35,956 nucleotides of DNA. It comes from CAG-307 sp964524125 (GTDB taxonomy: Bacteria; Bacillota_I; Bacilli_A; Acholeplasmatales; Anaeroplasmataceae). The notes below the pieces were generated by a model that was not told the origin of the DNA, ran no database searches, and was given only the letters and a program-made list of their open reading frames with translations. Position 1 is the stretch's first letter. Each line of letters begins with the position of its first letter. Location of the stretch: contig CAZGBY010000009.1 in the NCBI GenBank assembly GCA_964524125.1, positions 1 to 35,956 of the forward strand, in the 5' to 3' direction. A program made the position numbers and the translations under genes. This document shows positions 23,389 to 31,329 of this stretch, piece after piece.

Positions 23389-24112
23389 TATTGATTTTTA
23401 TGTTAAGTCTTTAGGTAGAAAAACAAGACTTGATTTGGTAATACCATCATTAAATTTACACGGATGTTTAAAAAATAATGATGAAAATTATTACCAAAAT
23501 TTGAATGAAAAATATCCTTTAATGATTTGTTTACATGGATTTGGAGATAATGAAAAAGGATGGCAAAATAATTCATCAATAATTAAAATGTGTGAAGAAA
23601 ATAAAATCGCAGCATGTTTCATTAATGGAGAAAATAAATGGTACTTAAATATGGGACCTATTGATGATTTTTATTCATTAATTGAAAGAGATGTAATTGA
23701 CTTTTTATATGGAAACTTTAACTGCTTAAGCAAAAAAATGCCTCTTGCTATTGCAGGAGTTTCTATGGGTGGTTATGGTGCTTTATATCATTATTTGAAA
23801 AATACTGATAAATATAATGCATGTATAGCATTATCACCAGCTACTAAGCCAGATTATATTGATGAATCTAAATATGGAACATTAAAAGAATTATTTATTG
23901 CTAATAAAGATAAGAAATTAAATGTTTACTTATCTATTGGTATGAATGATTTTATATATCAAGCATCAAAAGAATTTGATAATTATTTAGAAGAAAATAA
24001 TATTGGTGTAAGATATAAGTTTATTGAAGGTTGTGACCATTCTTGGACAACCTGGGCAAAAGAAATGGCAAAAGTATTTACTTATTTAAAAGAAGTAAAA
24101 TTTTATAAATAG
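23375..24112 (+). CDS. CE1-like serine esterase (alpha/beta hydrolase)
   Basis: 245 residues, putative-esterase fold (PF00756; feruloyl/acetyl esterase or S-formylglutathione-hydrolase-like). The segment PLMICLHGFGDNEKGW forms the oxyanion region, the nucleophile elbow is GVSMGG with S130, and the catalytic His is H222 in GCDHSW. The acid is probably the Asp in SIGMNDF. No signal peptide, so it acts in the cytoplasm on imported material, for example removing acetyl or hydroxycinnamoyl groups from sugars. GGAAG nine bases upstream and a 14-base overlap with the lipoprotein couple it to the importer. The exact ester is unknown. Confidence 0.85.
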   Translation: MATFNIDFYVKSLGRKTRLDLVIPSLNLHGCLKNNDENYYQNLNEKYPLMICLHGFGDNEKGWQNNSSIIKMCEENKIAACFINGENKWYLNMGPIDDFYSLIERDVIDFLYGNFNCLSKKMPLAIAGVSMGGYGALYHYLKNTDKYNACIALSPATKPDYIDESKYGTLKELFIANKDKKLNVYLSIGMNDFIYQASKEFDNYLEENNIGVRYKFIEGCDHSWTTWAKEMAKVFTYLKEVKFYK

Positions 24113-24128
24113 AAAAGGAGATTTTAAA

Positions 24129-25913
24129 ATGAAAAGAAATACTTTAAAAGTTTTAAGTGCACTTGGATTACTTGCAGTTTCTGGTGTAGCACTTGCATCA
24201 TGTGGAGATGATACTACAACTTCTGCTTCACCAAATACAACACCTGTTGTAAATAATAATTCTGAAATTGAAGATTTAGTTAAGGGCTTTGATTCAAGTA
24301 TTAATACTACTGTTAAGTTAACTTATAATGCGGCTTATAATGTTGATGTTAATGCAAATGGTGGTTCAGCTAATATGTCATCATTTAAGCATCAAATAAG
24401 AAGTACTACTGAAATTGAAATGGATTTAGGTTCTGATCTTTACATTAAGACAAAAAAGACAAGTAAGGATTTACTTGTGGGTAATGATGAAACTGTAACT
24501 GAGGCTTTACTTTATAAATCGGGAGATAAATATTATTATGAAACTTCTACATCTAAAGCTCAAGAAGTAGCAGCTTCTGAAGCTCGTGCTAAAGTTAATG
24601 AAATTATTTCAAGTGTTACAAAAGAACAAGCTGGTTCAATAGATTTAGATACTCTTTTATATAATAATTTAGATAAGTCATATGAACTTACTTATATCGG
24701 GTTATCAGATACATTTGTAGAATCAGATTTGAATGATCCTACTTACTTAAAAAATTCTAATAATGGATTAAATGTTGAATATAAAGCTGAATATGTTGGT
24801 TATCAAACAGATGGAGGTATTTCTGATTTTAGTAATTCAACTGATGGTTATGCAGCTACTTTAAATCTTGAAACTAACGATAAAGGTTATGTAACATCAT
24901 GGAAGGAAACTTATAATAATGCATCTTTAGATTTTGCTATTATGACACCTGCTCCAACTGTTAGTATCACTGGTGAAAGAAACTTTGTTGCATCTTACGG
25001 CGATTCAATTGAAAAAGAATCAAGTTTAAATCAAGTTAGTGCTACTCTAAATTGTACTACATCTACTGGTGGTTCTTATGTTGTTAAAGTATGTGCCATG
25101 GGTGATTTTCAAAATATGACAGAAGTTTCAAATGGCGATTCTTTAGAAGTTGGTAAAGTGCTTTGCATTAAACCTACAGCTGACAGTGGAAAAGAAGTAG
25201 ATACTGTTACTGTAAATGGTTCAACAACTCCTCTTACAAATCCTACATCAGCTGGTGGTTTTTACTGCTTTAATGTAATTGAAGGAGAAAATACAGTTTC
25301 TGTTACTTTTAAGGATGCAGCTCCTGCTGATGATACTAAAGGTACTGTTACAATACCAACAATTAATACTGCAAGTGTAAAAGTTTATACTTGTGCACCT
25401 TATGGTTTTACATCAATGACAGAAGTTACTAATGGTCAAGAAGTTACTGTTGGTAATTGGATTTGTATTAAGGTTACTGCAGCTGGTAATAATACAATCA
25501 CATCAGTTAAATTAAATGGTTCATCTACAACTTTAACTGACCCATCTAATGCAGGTGGATACTATTGTTTTACTGCTTCTCAAACAAATGAAATTACTGT
25601 TGAAGTTAGTGGTACTGATGTTTTTACAGGTGAAATTAATGTTACTAATGCTTCAAATGTTAATTATACATTAATGTCAATGGTATATGGACAAAATGGA
25701 CCTACTGATTATCAAACAATTACAGATGGAAAGATTGAACCAACATCATCTAAATTTGGTTGTATCGTTGTTGATTCAAGCGTAAGTATTACTGTAACTG
25801 TAAATGGTACTGCAACTACAATTAATATTCCAGCAAATGGTGTTACTTATTATTGTTTTGCAGTAAATACTGCTGGTACTTATGAAGTTGTAATTACTTT
25901 AAATAATAATTAA
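24129..25913 (+). CDS. surface lipoprotein with three Cys-containing C-terminal repeats
   Basis: 594 residues. Signal peptide with lipobox LASC (Cys 24), then a Thr/Ser/Asn linker. Residues about 45-300 form a beta-rich region with a lipoprotein-like pattern. The C-terminal half has three repeats of about 80 residues starting near 315, 415 and 508. Each has a VxVNG/VKLNG turn and a Y/F-Y-C-F end, and the first two also share a T-E-V-x-N-G segment and a C-I-K core. Bacterial-repeat/Ig-like adhesive or glycan-binding modules are the likely class. AAAAGGAG precedes the ATG. Being within the importer operon, it may capture polysaccharide at the cell surface; no family assigned with certainty. Confidence 0.7.
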   Translation: MKRNTLKVLSALGLLAVSGVALASCGDDTTTSASPNTTPVVNNNSEIEDLVKGFDSSINTTVKLTYNAAYNVDVNANGGSANMSSFKHQIRSTTEIEMDLGSDLYIKTKKTSKDLLVGNDETVTEALLYKSGDKYYYETSTSKAQEVAASEARAKVNEIISSVTKEQAGSIDLDTLLYNNLDKSYELTYIGLSDTFVESDLNDPTYLKNSNNGLNVEYKAEYVGYQTDGGISDFSNSTDGYAATLNLETNDKGYVTSWKETYNNASLDFAIMTPAPTVSITGERNFVASYGDSIEKESSLNQVSATLNCTTSTGGSYVVKVCAMGDFQNMTEVSNGDSLEVGKVLCIKPTADSGKEVDTVTVNGSTTPLTNPTSAGGFYCFNVIEGENTVSVTFKDAAPADDTKGTVTIPTINTASVKVYTCAPYGFTSMTEVTNGQEVTVGNWICIKVTAAGNNTITSVKLNGSSTTLTDPSNAGGYYCFTASQTNEITVEVSGTDVFTGEINVTNASNVNYTLMSMVYGQNGPTDYQTITDGKIEPTSSKFGCIVVDSSVSITVTVNGTATTINIPANGVTYYCFAVNTAGTYEVVITLNNN

Positions 25914-25940
25914 TTAAATTTTGGATATACTATAGTTATT

Positions 25941-25970
25941 AAATATAAGCCCTTAATAGGGCTTGTATTT
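25941..25970 (+). terminator. intra-operon hairpin before uxuB
   Basis: AAATATAAGCCCT (25941-25953) pairs with AGGGCTTGTATTT (25958-25970) around TAAT with one G-U pair: a 13-base stem whose end is one base before the AGGAGG ribosome site of uxuB. The T tract is short (ATTTTA), so it may attenuate, mark an RNA-processing/stability boundary, or gate uxuB translation rather than terminate fully. No promoter is obvious between it and uxuB. Confidence 0.6.
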
Positions 25971-25985
25971 TAGGAGGATAATAAA

Positions 25986-26831
25986 ATGATTCTTGCAAAT
26001 AATGATGCTTTAAAAGATAAAGTAATCGTAATTACTGGAGGTGGCGGAGTAATTTGCTCTGCTATAGCTGAAGGTTTCTGTGAATGCGGAAGTAAAGTTG
26101 CTTTACTTAATCTTGATTTTGAATCTGCAAATTTAAAAGCAGAAGAATTAACTAAAAAAGGATATATTGCAAAAGCTTATGCTTGTAATGTACTTAAAAA
26201 AGATGAACTAGAATTAGTTCATGAACAAATTTTAAATGATTTAGGTAAATGTGATGTTTTAATTAATGGCGCTGGTGGAAATAACGCTCGTGCAAATACT
26301 GATAACGAATTCTTTGAAGAAAAAGACTTAAACAATATGAAAACATTCTTTGATTTAGATGAGGCAGGCATTAACTTTGTATTTAGTTTGAATTATATGG
26401 GCACATTATTACCATGCCAAGTATTTGCTAAAGATATGTTAGGTCGTGAAGGCTGTTCAATTATTAATATTTCTTCAATGAACGCATTTACTCCACTTAC
26501 AAAGATCCCAGCATATTCAGGAGCAAAGGCAGCTATTTCTAATTTTACACAATGGTTAGCTGTTCATTTTTCAAAAGTTGGAATTCGTTGTAATGCAATT
26601 GCACCTGGATTCTTAGTTACAGCTCAAAATAAGGATTTATTATTTGATGAAAATGGTAATCCTAAAGAAAGAGCAAATAAGATTTTAAGAAATACACCAA
26701 TGGATAGATTTGGTAAACCTGAAGAAATGGTTGCGCCTACAATTTTCCTAGCAAATCCTGAAGCTTCAAGTTTTGTCAATGGTGTAGTACTACCTATAGA
26801 TGGTGGATTTAACGCATATTCTGGTGTTTAG
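25986..26831 (+). CDS. uxuB: D-mannonate oxidoreductase (SDR-type fructuronate reductase)
   Basis: 281 residues. NAD(H)-dependent interconversion of D-fructuronate and D-mannonate in hexuronate catabolism. The short-chain-dehydrogenase coenzyme motif is TGGGGVICSAIA, with NAG-type core LINGAGGNNA, the catalytic Ser in INISSMNAF, YSGAKAAIS supplying Tyr and Lys, and the closing PIDGGFNAYSGV. The sequence fits the B. subtilis YjmF/UxuB group rather than the long-chain E. coli UxuB. AGGAGG eight bases upstream. Followed after ten bases by uxuA, which catalyses the next step, so the assignment is mutually supported. Confidence 0.88.
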   Translation: MILANNDALKDKVIVITGGGGVICSAIAEGFCECGSKVALLNLDFESANLKAEELTKKGYIAKAYACNVLKKDELELVHEQILNDLGKCDVLINGAGGNNARANTDNEFFEEKDLNNMKTFFDLDEAGINFVFSLNYMGTLLPCQVFAKDMLGREGCSIINISSMNAFTPLTKIPAYSGAKAAISNFTQWLAVHFSKVGIRCNAIAPGFLVTAQNKDLLFDENGNPKERANKILRNTPMDRFGKPEEMVAPTIFLANPEASSFVNGVVLPIDGGFNAYSGV

Positions 26832-26841
26832 GAGGGATTTT

Positions 26842-27927
26842 ATGCAAATGACATTTCGTTGGTATGGAGAGGGTAATGATAAAATTAAACTTTCTGATAT
26901 CAAACAAATTCCTGGTGTAGAAGGTATTGTTTGGGCACTACATGATAAAATGCCAGGCGAAATTTGGGAAGAAGATGAAATACGTCGTGTTAAAGAACAA
27001 TGTGATGAATATGGATTTAATATAGATGTAGTTGAGTCTGTAAACGTTCATGATGATATTAAAATCGGTCTTCCTACTCGTGATAAATATATTGAAAATT
27101 ATAAACAAACAATTAGAAATTTATCTAAGTTTGGAGTAAAAGTAATTTGCTATAACTTTATGCCAATCTTTGACTGGACAAGAAGTGATTTGTTTAAACC
27201 GGTTGGAGATGGTTCGACTGCTCTTTTCTATGAAAAAAACATGATTCAAGATGATTATAATCAAATGGCGAAATATATTTTAGATTTTACTGAAAAGTAT
27301 AATATGTCATTTCCAGGTTGGGAACCTGAAAGAATGGCTCGTCTTGATGAATTATTTAAAGCTTATGAGGGTGTAGACCATGAAAAATTATGGGATAATT
27401 TAAAATACTTCTTAGAAGCAATTATGCCTACATGTCATGAGTGTGGTATAAGGATGGCTATCCATCCAGATGACCCACCTTGGGATATTTTTGGGCTTCC
27501 TAGACTATTAGTAGATGAAGCTTCAATAGATAAATTTTTAAAATTAGTTGATGATCCATATAATTGTTTAACTTTATGTTCTGGTTCATTAAATGCTAAT
27601 CCTAATAATAATGTTGCAAATATTATAAGAAAACATTGTGATAGAATAGCGTTTGCTCATATTAGAAATGTTAAACATTTTGAAAATGGAGATTTTCAAG
27701 AAGCGTCTCATAGAGATTGTGATGGAGATACAGGCATACTAGAAATCTTAAAAGCTTATCATGATTGTGGCTTTAAAGGTTATATTAGACCAGATCATGG
27801 TAGACATCTATGGGATGAAAAACCAGGTAATGTAAGACCAGGTTATGGTCTTTATGATAGAGCACTAGGCATTATGTATATGAATGGTGTTTTAGATATG
27901 TTAGATAAATTAGAAGAAAATAAGTAA
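26842..27927 (+). CDS. uxuA: D-mannonate dehydratase
   Basis: 361 residues. Dehydrates D-mannonate to 2-keto-3-deoxy-D-gluconate with a divalent metal. The family opening MTFRWYG, PGVEGIVWALHD, the MAIHPDDPPW metal-site motif, CSGSLNANPNNN, HIRNV and the DHGR motif near the C-terminus are all present. ATG 26842 lies five bases after AGGAGGG; an ATG two codons later is possible. The gene sits between uxuB and the flavoprotein. Uronate isomerase (uxaC), kdgK and kdgA are not in the window, so the rest of the pathway must be encoded elsewhere. Confidence 0.95.
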   Translation: MQMTFRWYGEGNDKIKLSDIKQIPGVEGIVWALHDKMPGEIWEEDEIRRVKEQCDEYGFNIDVVESVNVHDDIKIGLPTRDKYIENYKQTIRNLSKFGVKVICYNFMPIFDWTRSDLFKPVGDGSTALFYEKNMIQDDYNQMAKYILDFTEKYNMSFPGWEPERMARLDELFKAYEGVDHEKLWDNLKYFLEAIMPTCHECGIRMAIHPDDPPWDIFGLPRLLVDEASIDKFLKLVDDPYNCLTLCSGSLNANPNNNVANIIRKHCDRIAFAHIRNVKHFENGDFQEASHRDCDGDTGILEILKAYHDCGFKGYIRPDHGRHLWDEKPGNVRPGYGLYDRALGIMYMNGVLDMLDKLEENK

Positions 27928-27944
27928 AAAAAGAAGGTAAGAAA

Positions 27945-29885
27945 ATGAAGATTTTAGAATCTTTAAAGTTTGGTAAAACCACTTTAAAAAATAGAATAAT
28001 GTTTCCACCATTAACTACTGGTTATGAAGAAAAAGATGGTTCAATTGGTGAGCATTCATTTAATTTTTATAAAAGACTTGCAGTAGGTGGAGCAGGTTAT
28101 ATTGTAATTGGTGATGTTACACCAATTATGACAATTTCACCTACTCCAAAATTATTTGCAGATAGTCAAATCCCAACTTATAAAGCTTTAGCTGATGAAG
28201 TACATAAATATGATTGTAAATTAGGACTTCAAATATTTCATCCAGAATATCATGCTGAAGAAATAATGAAATTATTTACACAAGGTAAACAAAAAGAAGC
28301 TTTAGACATGCTTCATTATGATATGAAAAACTTTGTATCAGAAGTTTCTCATGATGAATTAATAGAAATTGCAAACAAGATAGCTGCTTGTGCTAAAAGA
28401 GCTGAACAAGCAGGTATTGATGTAATTGAAATTCATGGCGATAGACTTTGTGGTTCTTTATGCTCAACAATTTTAAATCATAGAACTGATGAATTTGGTG
28501 GTTCATTTGAAAATCGTATTCGTTTTGCATTAATGGTTGTAGATACTATTAAAGAATTATGCCCTAATATGACATTAGAATATAAATTACCAATTGTAAC
28601 TAAACAAAAAGACGGCTCTTTAATGGGTAAAGGTGGTCTTGAAATTGATGAAGCTATTGAATTTGTTAAAATTTTAGAACAACATGGTATAGATGCTATT
28701 CACGTTGCGCAAGCAAACCATACTGGAAATATGAATGATACTATACCAGCAATGGATACAAGACAATATGGTTTTATGATAGAAGAAACTAAAAAGATTA
28801 AAGAAGTTATATCTATACCAGTAAGTTTTGTCGGTAGAATTGCATCAGCTCAAATGGCTGAAGATTTAATTGAAAGAGGAGTATGCGATTATGTAGCATT
28901 TGGAAGAAGCTTACTTACAGATCCATATTTACCACAAAAATGCGCAATGGGTGATTTATCATCTATAAGAAAATGTATGATGTGTAATCGTGGATGTACA
29001 GATGCTATTATGTCACGCAAATTCTTATCTTGTGTTTTAAATGCTGAAAATGGTTATGAAGAAACTCGTAGTTTTAATAAGACAGAAAATCCTAAGAATA
29101 TTGCAGTTGTAGGTGCAGGTATAGCAGGTCTTGAAGCTACAAGAATTTTAGCTTTAAGGGGACATAATGTTACTTTATTTGAACGTGAATTAAATATTGG
29201 TGGACAAATTAATATTGCTTGTGTACCTCCCCGTAAGGCTGAAATGAAGCGTTCTTTAATTTATTACCAAGATGTACTTAAAAAATTACCTGTAACTTAT
29301 AAGATGGGTTATGAATTTACATCTAGTGATGCAAATGATTTTGATGAGATTATTGTAGCTACTGGTGCTAAGAATGCTCATCCTAATATTCCAGGTATTG
29401 ATAATACTAACGTACTTGATGCTTGGGAAGTGTTAAGAGGTAATGCAATTCCATATGGTACTATTGCTGTATGTGGTGGTGGACTTGTGGGTGCTGAAAC
29501 AGCTGAAACTTATACATCTCGTGGTTATAATGTTAAGATTATTGAAATGCAAGATAAGATTGCTAAAGAAGAATCTAGTACAATCTTACCATTTATGATG
29601 GCAGATTTTAAAGAACATAATACACAAATGTTAACAAAACATAAAATTGTAGAATTTACAAAAAATGGTGTAAAAACTGAAATCTTAGATGATGAAGGTA
29701 ATGTTTGTGGAGAGGAATTTGTTGAGTGTGACACAATTATTAATGCTCTTTCTTCAGTAAAAGTATTACCTGACTTAGAAGGTGTTTCAAAACCTATCTA
29801 TTATATTGGTGATTGTGAAGGCAACAGACCTTCTAATATTGAACACGCTATTAAAACTGCATATGATGTTGCTAGCAAGATTTAA
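27945..29885 (+). CDS. Old-Yellow-Enzyme/FadH-like flavoprotein with HGDR motif (possible BilR relative)
   Basis: 646 residues in the architecture of 2,4-dienoyl-CoA reductase: FMN TIM barrel (1-335), [4Fe-4S] ligands C344-x2-C347-x3-C351-x11-C363, FAD-binding VVGAGIAGLEAT near 387, and NADH-binding VCGGGLVGAETAE near 508. It transfers hydride to a C=C bond. In the barrel the active-site loop reads HGDR at 164-167 where FadH/enoate reductases carry other residues; as I recall, HGDR with D166/R167 is the signature reported for gut bilirubin reductase BilR. The genomic context (uxuBA, esterase) instead suggests an unsaturated acid from plant glycan breakdown. An AAGAAGG ribosome site precedes the ATG, 17 bases after uxuA. 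Cytoplasmic; natural substrate undetermined. Confidence 0.85.
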   Translation: MKILESLKFGKTTLKNRIMFPPLTTGYEEKDGSIGEHSFNFYKRLAVGGAGYIVIGDVTPIMTISPTPKLFADSQIPTYKALADEVHKYDCKLGLQIFHPEYHAEEIMKLFTQGKQKEALDMLHYDMKNFVSEVSHDELIEIANKIAACAKRAEQAGIDVIEIHGDRLCGSLCSTILNHRTDEFGGSFENRIRFALMVVDTIKELCPNMTLEYKLPIVTKQKDGSLMGKGGLEIDEAIEFVKILEQHGIDAIHVAQANHTGNMNDTIPAMDTRQYGFMIEETKKIKEVISIPVSFVGRIASAQMAEDLIERGVCDYVAFGRSLLTDPYLPQKCAMGDLSSIRKCMMCNRGCTDAIMSRKFLSCVLNAENGYEETRSFNKTENPKNIAVVGAGIAGLEATRILALRGHNVTLFERELNIGGQINIACVPPRKAEMKRSLIYYQDVLKKLPVTYKMGYEFTSSDANDFDEIIVATGAKNAHPNIPGIDNTNVLDAWEVLRGNAIPYGTIAVCGGGLVGAETAETYTSRGYNVKIIEMQDKIAKEESSTILPFMMADFKEHNTQMLTKHKIVEFTKNGVKTEILDDEGNVCGEEFVECDTIINALSSVKVLPDLEGVSKPIYYIGDCEGNRPSNIEHAIKTAYDVASKI

Positions 29886-29891
29886 TATTGT

Positions 29892-30380
29892 ATGACAATA
29901 GAATCTTTTATACCTAAAAATAAATATCTAATATGTATAGATATTAATGGTTGTAAAGATAAAAAATCTAATTTAAAACCTTTTAAAAATATGAAAAAGC
30001 AATTATCTACTATGCAAGAAAAAGCAGATATAGCAATAGTATCTAATGATGACTTTAATAAATCTTATGAAGAATGTAAATCATTAGGAATTACAGATTT
30101 TATATCTGTAATATGTAATGATTCAAAAATAAAAGTAAATGGATTAACTAAAAGATATCCTAAAGATAATGTTATTATAGTAGGGTCTAATAATATAGAT
30201 TTAGAAATAGCCAAAGCTAATAATTTATATTTTTACCCTATTATTAATGGAGAAGAAGGAAATTCTTGGAAAAAGATTAATTCGTATTTAAATTTGTTTT
30301 TTACGAAACAAATGGATTATTGTCAACTTAGATTAATAGATGAATTTGAACAAAAACTGAAATTAAAAGGCTCATATTAG
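29892..30380 (+). CDS. degenerate HAD-like protein
   Basis: 162 residues, resembling the HAD phosphatase core but with catalytic positions changed. Motif I reads CIDINGC, keeping D17 but with N19 for the acid/base Asp. Motif II is IVSND, motif III probably K in SKIKVNG, and motif IV is IIVGSNNIDLEIAKANN, with Ser in place of the first Asp of GD. It is shorter than usual HAD enzymes and lacks a recognisable cap. It may be a binding or structural remnant rather than a phosphatase. It starts six bases after the flavoprotein stop with no good ribosome site, so translation is probably coupled. Last gene of the operon; a terminator overlaps its stop. Confidence 0.6.
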   Translation: MTIESFIPKNKYLICIDINGCKDKKSNLKPFKNMKKQLSTMQEKADIAIVSNDDFNKSYEECKSLGITDFISVICNDSKIKVNGLTKRYPKDNVIIVGSNNIDLEIAKANNLYFYPIINGEEGNSWKKINSYLNLFFTKQMDYCQLRLIDEFEQKLKLKGSY

Positions 30381-30391
30381 GTGAGCTTTTT
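30365..30391 (+). terminator. terminator of the carbohydrate operon
   Basis: AAAAGGCTCA (30365-30374) pairs with TGAGCTTTTT (30382-30391) with one G-U. The seven-base loop contains the TAG stop of the HAD-like gene, and T-rich sequence follows. Confidence 0.8.
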
Positions 30392-30429
30392 AATTTTTCT
30401 TTTTATAGATAGAATTTTAAAATATTATG

Positions 30430-30438
30430 TGCTATACT
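30430..30438 (+). promoter_or_regulatory. extended -10 promoter of the yqeY gene
   Basis: TGCTATACT carries the TG extension and a near-consensus -10; the -35 at 17 bases (TAGAAT) is weak. It lies about 60 bases before the start codon. Confidence 0.45.
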
Positions 30439-30498
30439 TTAAGTATAAAATGAATGTTTCATTTTTGTAAAACAATTAGATAAAGGAAGATGAATAAA

Positions 30499-30924
30499 AT
30501 GATATTTGATGATCTAAAAAAAGCTAATATGGAAGCTATGAAAAATAAAGATAGTGTAGCTCGTGGTGTTTATTCGGTACTAATAAATAAATGTATGTTA
30601 AAAAGTGTTGATTTAAAATCTCAAGGTCAATCACTTTCTGATGGTGACACTTTAGTATTAATAAATAAAACTATTAAAGAACTTGAAGAAGAATTAGAAA
30701 CTTATAAGAAAGCCTCAAGGAATGAAAAAGAAAAAGAAATTGAATATCAAAAAAGTTTATTAATTAAATATTTACCCGCTTTAATGTCAGAAACTGAAAT
30801 AATAAATGAAATAGAAAAACTAGAAGATAAATCTTTAAAAAATGTAATGATTTATTTTAAAACTAATTTCCAAGGTAAATGCGATATGAAATTAGTTTCT
30901 GATATTGCAAAAAAAATTAATTAA
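30499..30924 (+). CDS. yqeY: GatB/YqeY domain protein
   Basis: 141 residues, all-helical YqeY family, related to the tail domain of the GatB amidotransferase subunit and probably tRNA-binding; the precise function is not known. The family pattern is clear: DDLKKANMEAMKNKDSVARG, then KTIKELEEELETYKKA and the LIKYLPALMSETEI segment. ATG 30499 is preferred because AAAGGA (30482-30487) is only two bases from the alternative ATG 30490, although the spacing of 11 is a little long. A small membrane protein follows after 15 bases. Confidence 0.85.
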   Translation: MIFDDLKKANMEAMKNKDSVARGVYSVLINKCMLKSVDLKSQGQSLSDGDTLVLINKTIKELEEELETYKKASRNEKEKEIEYQKSLLIKYLPALMSETEIINEIEKLEDKSLKNVMIYFKTNFQGKCDMKLVSDIAKKIN

Positions 30925-30939
30925 AAGGATGGAACTAAG

Positions 30940-31137
30940 ATGAAAAGAAAAATAATTATTAACTCATTATTATTAATATTAGGGATCATAGGATTTATAG
31001 TTTGTGTTTGTATCTCATATAGGGATCAACGTGATATTTATGGGGCATTTAGACTATTTTTAAAATTAATTCCGTTATATAGTTTTTCAACTATTTGTAC
31101 AGTTATTGGTATTAAAGAATTAGTTAAATTAGCTTAA
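30940..31137 (+). CDS. small membrane protein, two predicted helices
   Basis: 65 residues of unknown function. Two hydrophobic stretches (about 6-25 and 40-58) flank a short polar loop SYRDQRDIYGAF. AAAGGATGG upstream supports the start. Probably cotranscribed with yqeY; followed by a strong terminator. I recognise no family. Confidence 0.65.
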   Translation: MKRKIIINSLLLILGIIGFIVCVCISYRDQRDIYGAFRLFLKLIPLYSFSTICTVIGIKELVKLA

Positions 31138-31156
31138 ATTAATAATATTATACAAT

Positions 31157-31199
31157 AAAATACATAGGTTATATTTGATTTTATAGCTTATGTATTTTT
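31157..31199 (+). terminator. long-stem terminator after the small membrane protein
   Basis: Arms 31157-31173 and 31182-31198 form a 17-base stem (two G-U pairs; outer part AAAATACATA/TATGTATTTT) with an eight-base loop and a terminal T run. It isolates the potABCD operon from read-through. Confidence 0.85.
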
Positions 31200-31250
31200 A
31201 ATTTTAAATTCAAATAAAAGTTTTTTCATATATCAATTGTTTTAAATATT

Positions 31251-31259
31251 TGGTATAAT
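31251..31259 (+). promoter_or_regulatory. extended -10 promoter of potABCD
   Basis: TGGTATAAT, the same extended -10 sequence found before uvrB and the tRNA gene, lies 70 bases before the potA start. No clear -35 box. Confidence 0.55.
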
Positions 31260-31264
31260 ACTAT

Positions 31265-31297
31265 TGATTATATTTATACCTTTATAATATATAATCA
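31265..31297 (+). promoter_or_regulatory. 5' hairpin in the potA leader
   Basis: TGATTATAT (31265-31273) pairs with ATATAATCA (31289-31297). Inside, TTATA (31274-31278) pairs with TATAA (31283-31287) around CCTT, leaving one bulged T. The structure would sit at the extreme 5' end of the potA mRNA and may affect its stability. AT-rich, so only moderately stable. Confidence 0.4.
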
Positions 31298-31329
31298 TTA
31301 ATCTAAAATCTGCGTCAAGGAGGTATATA

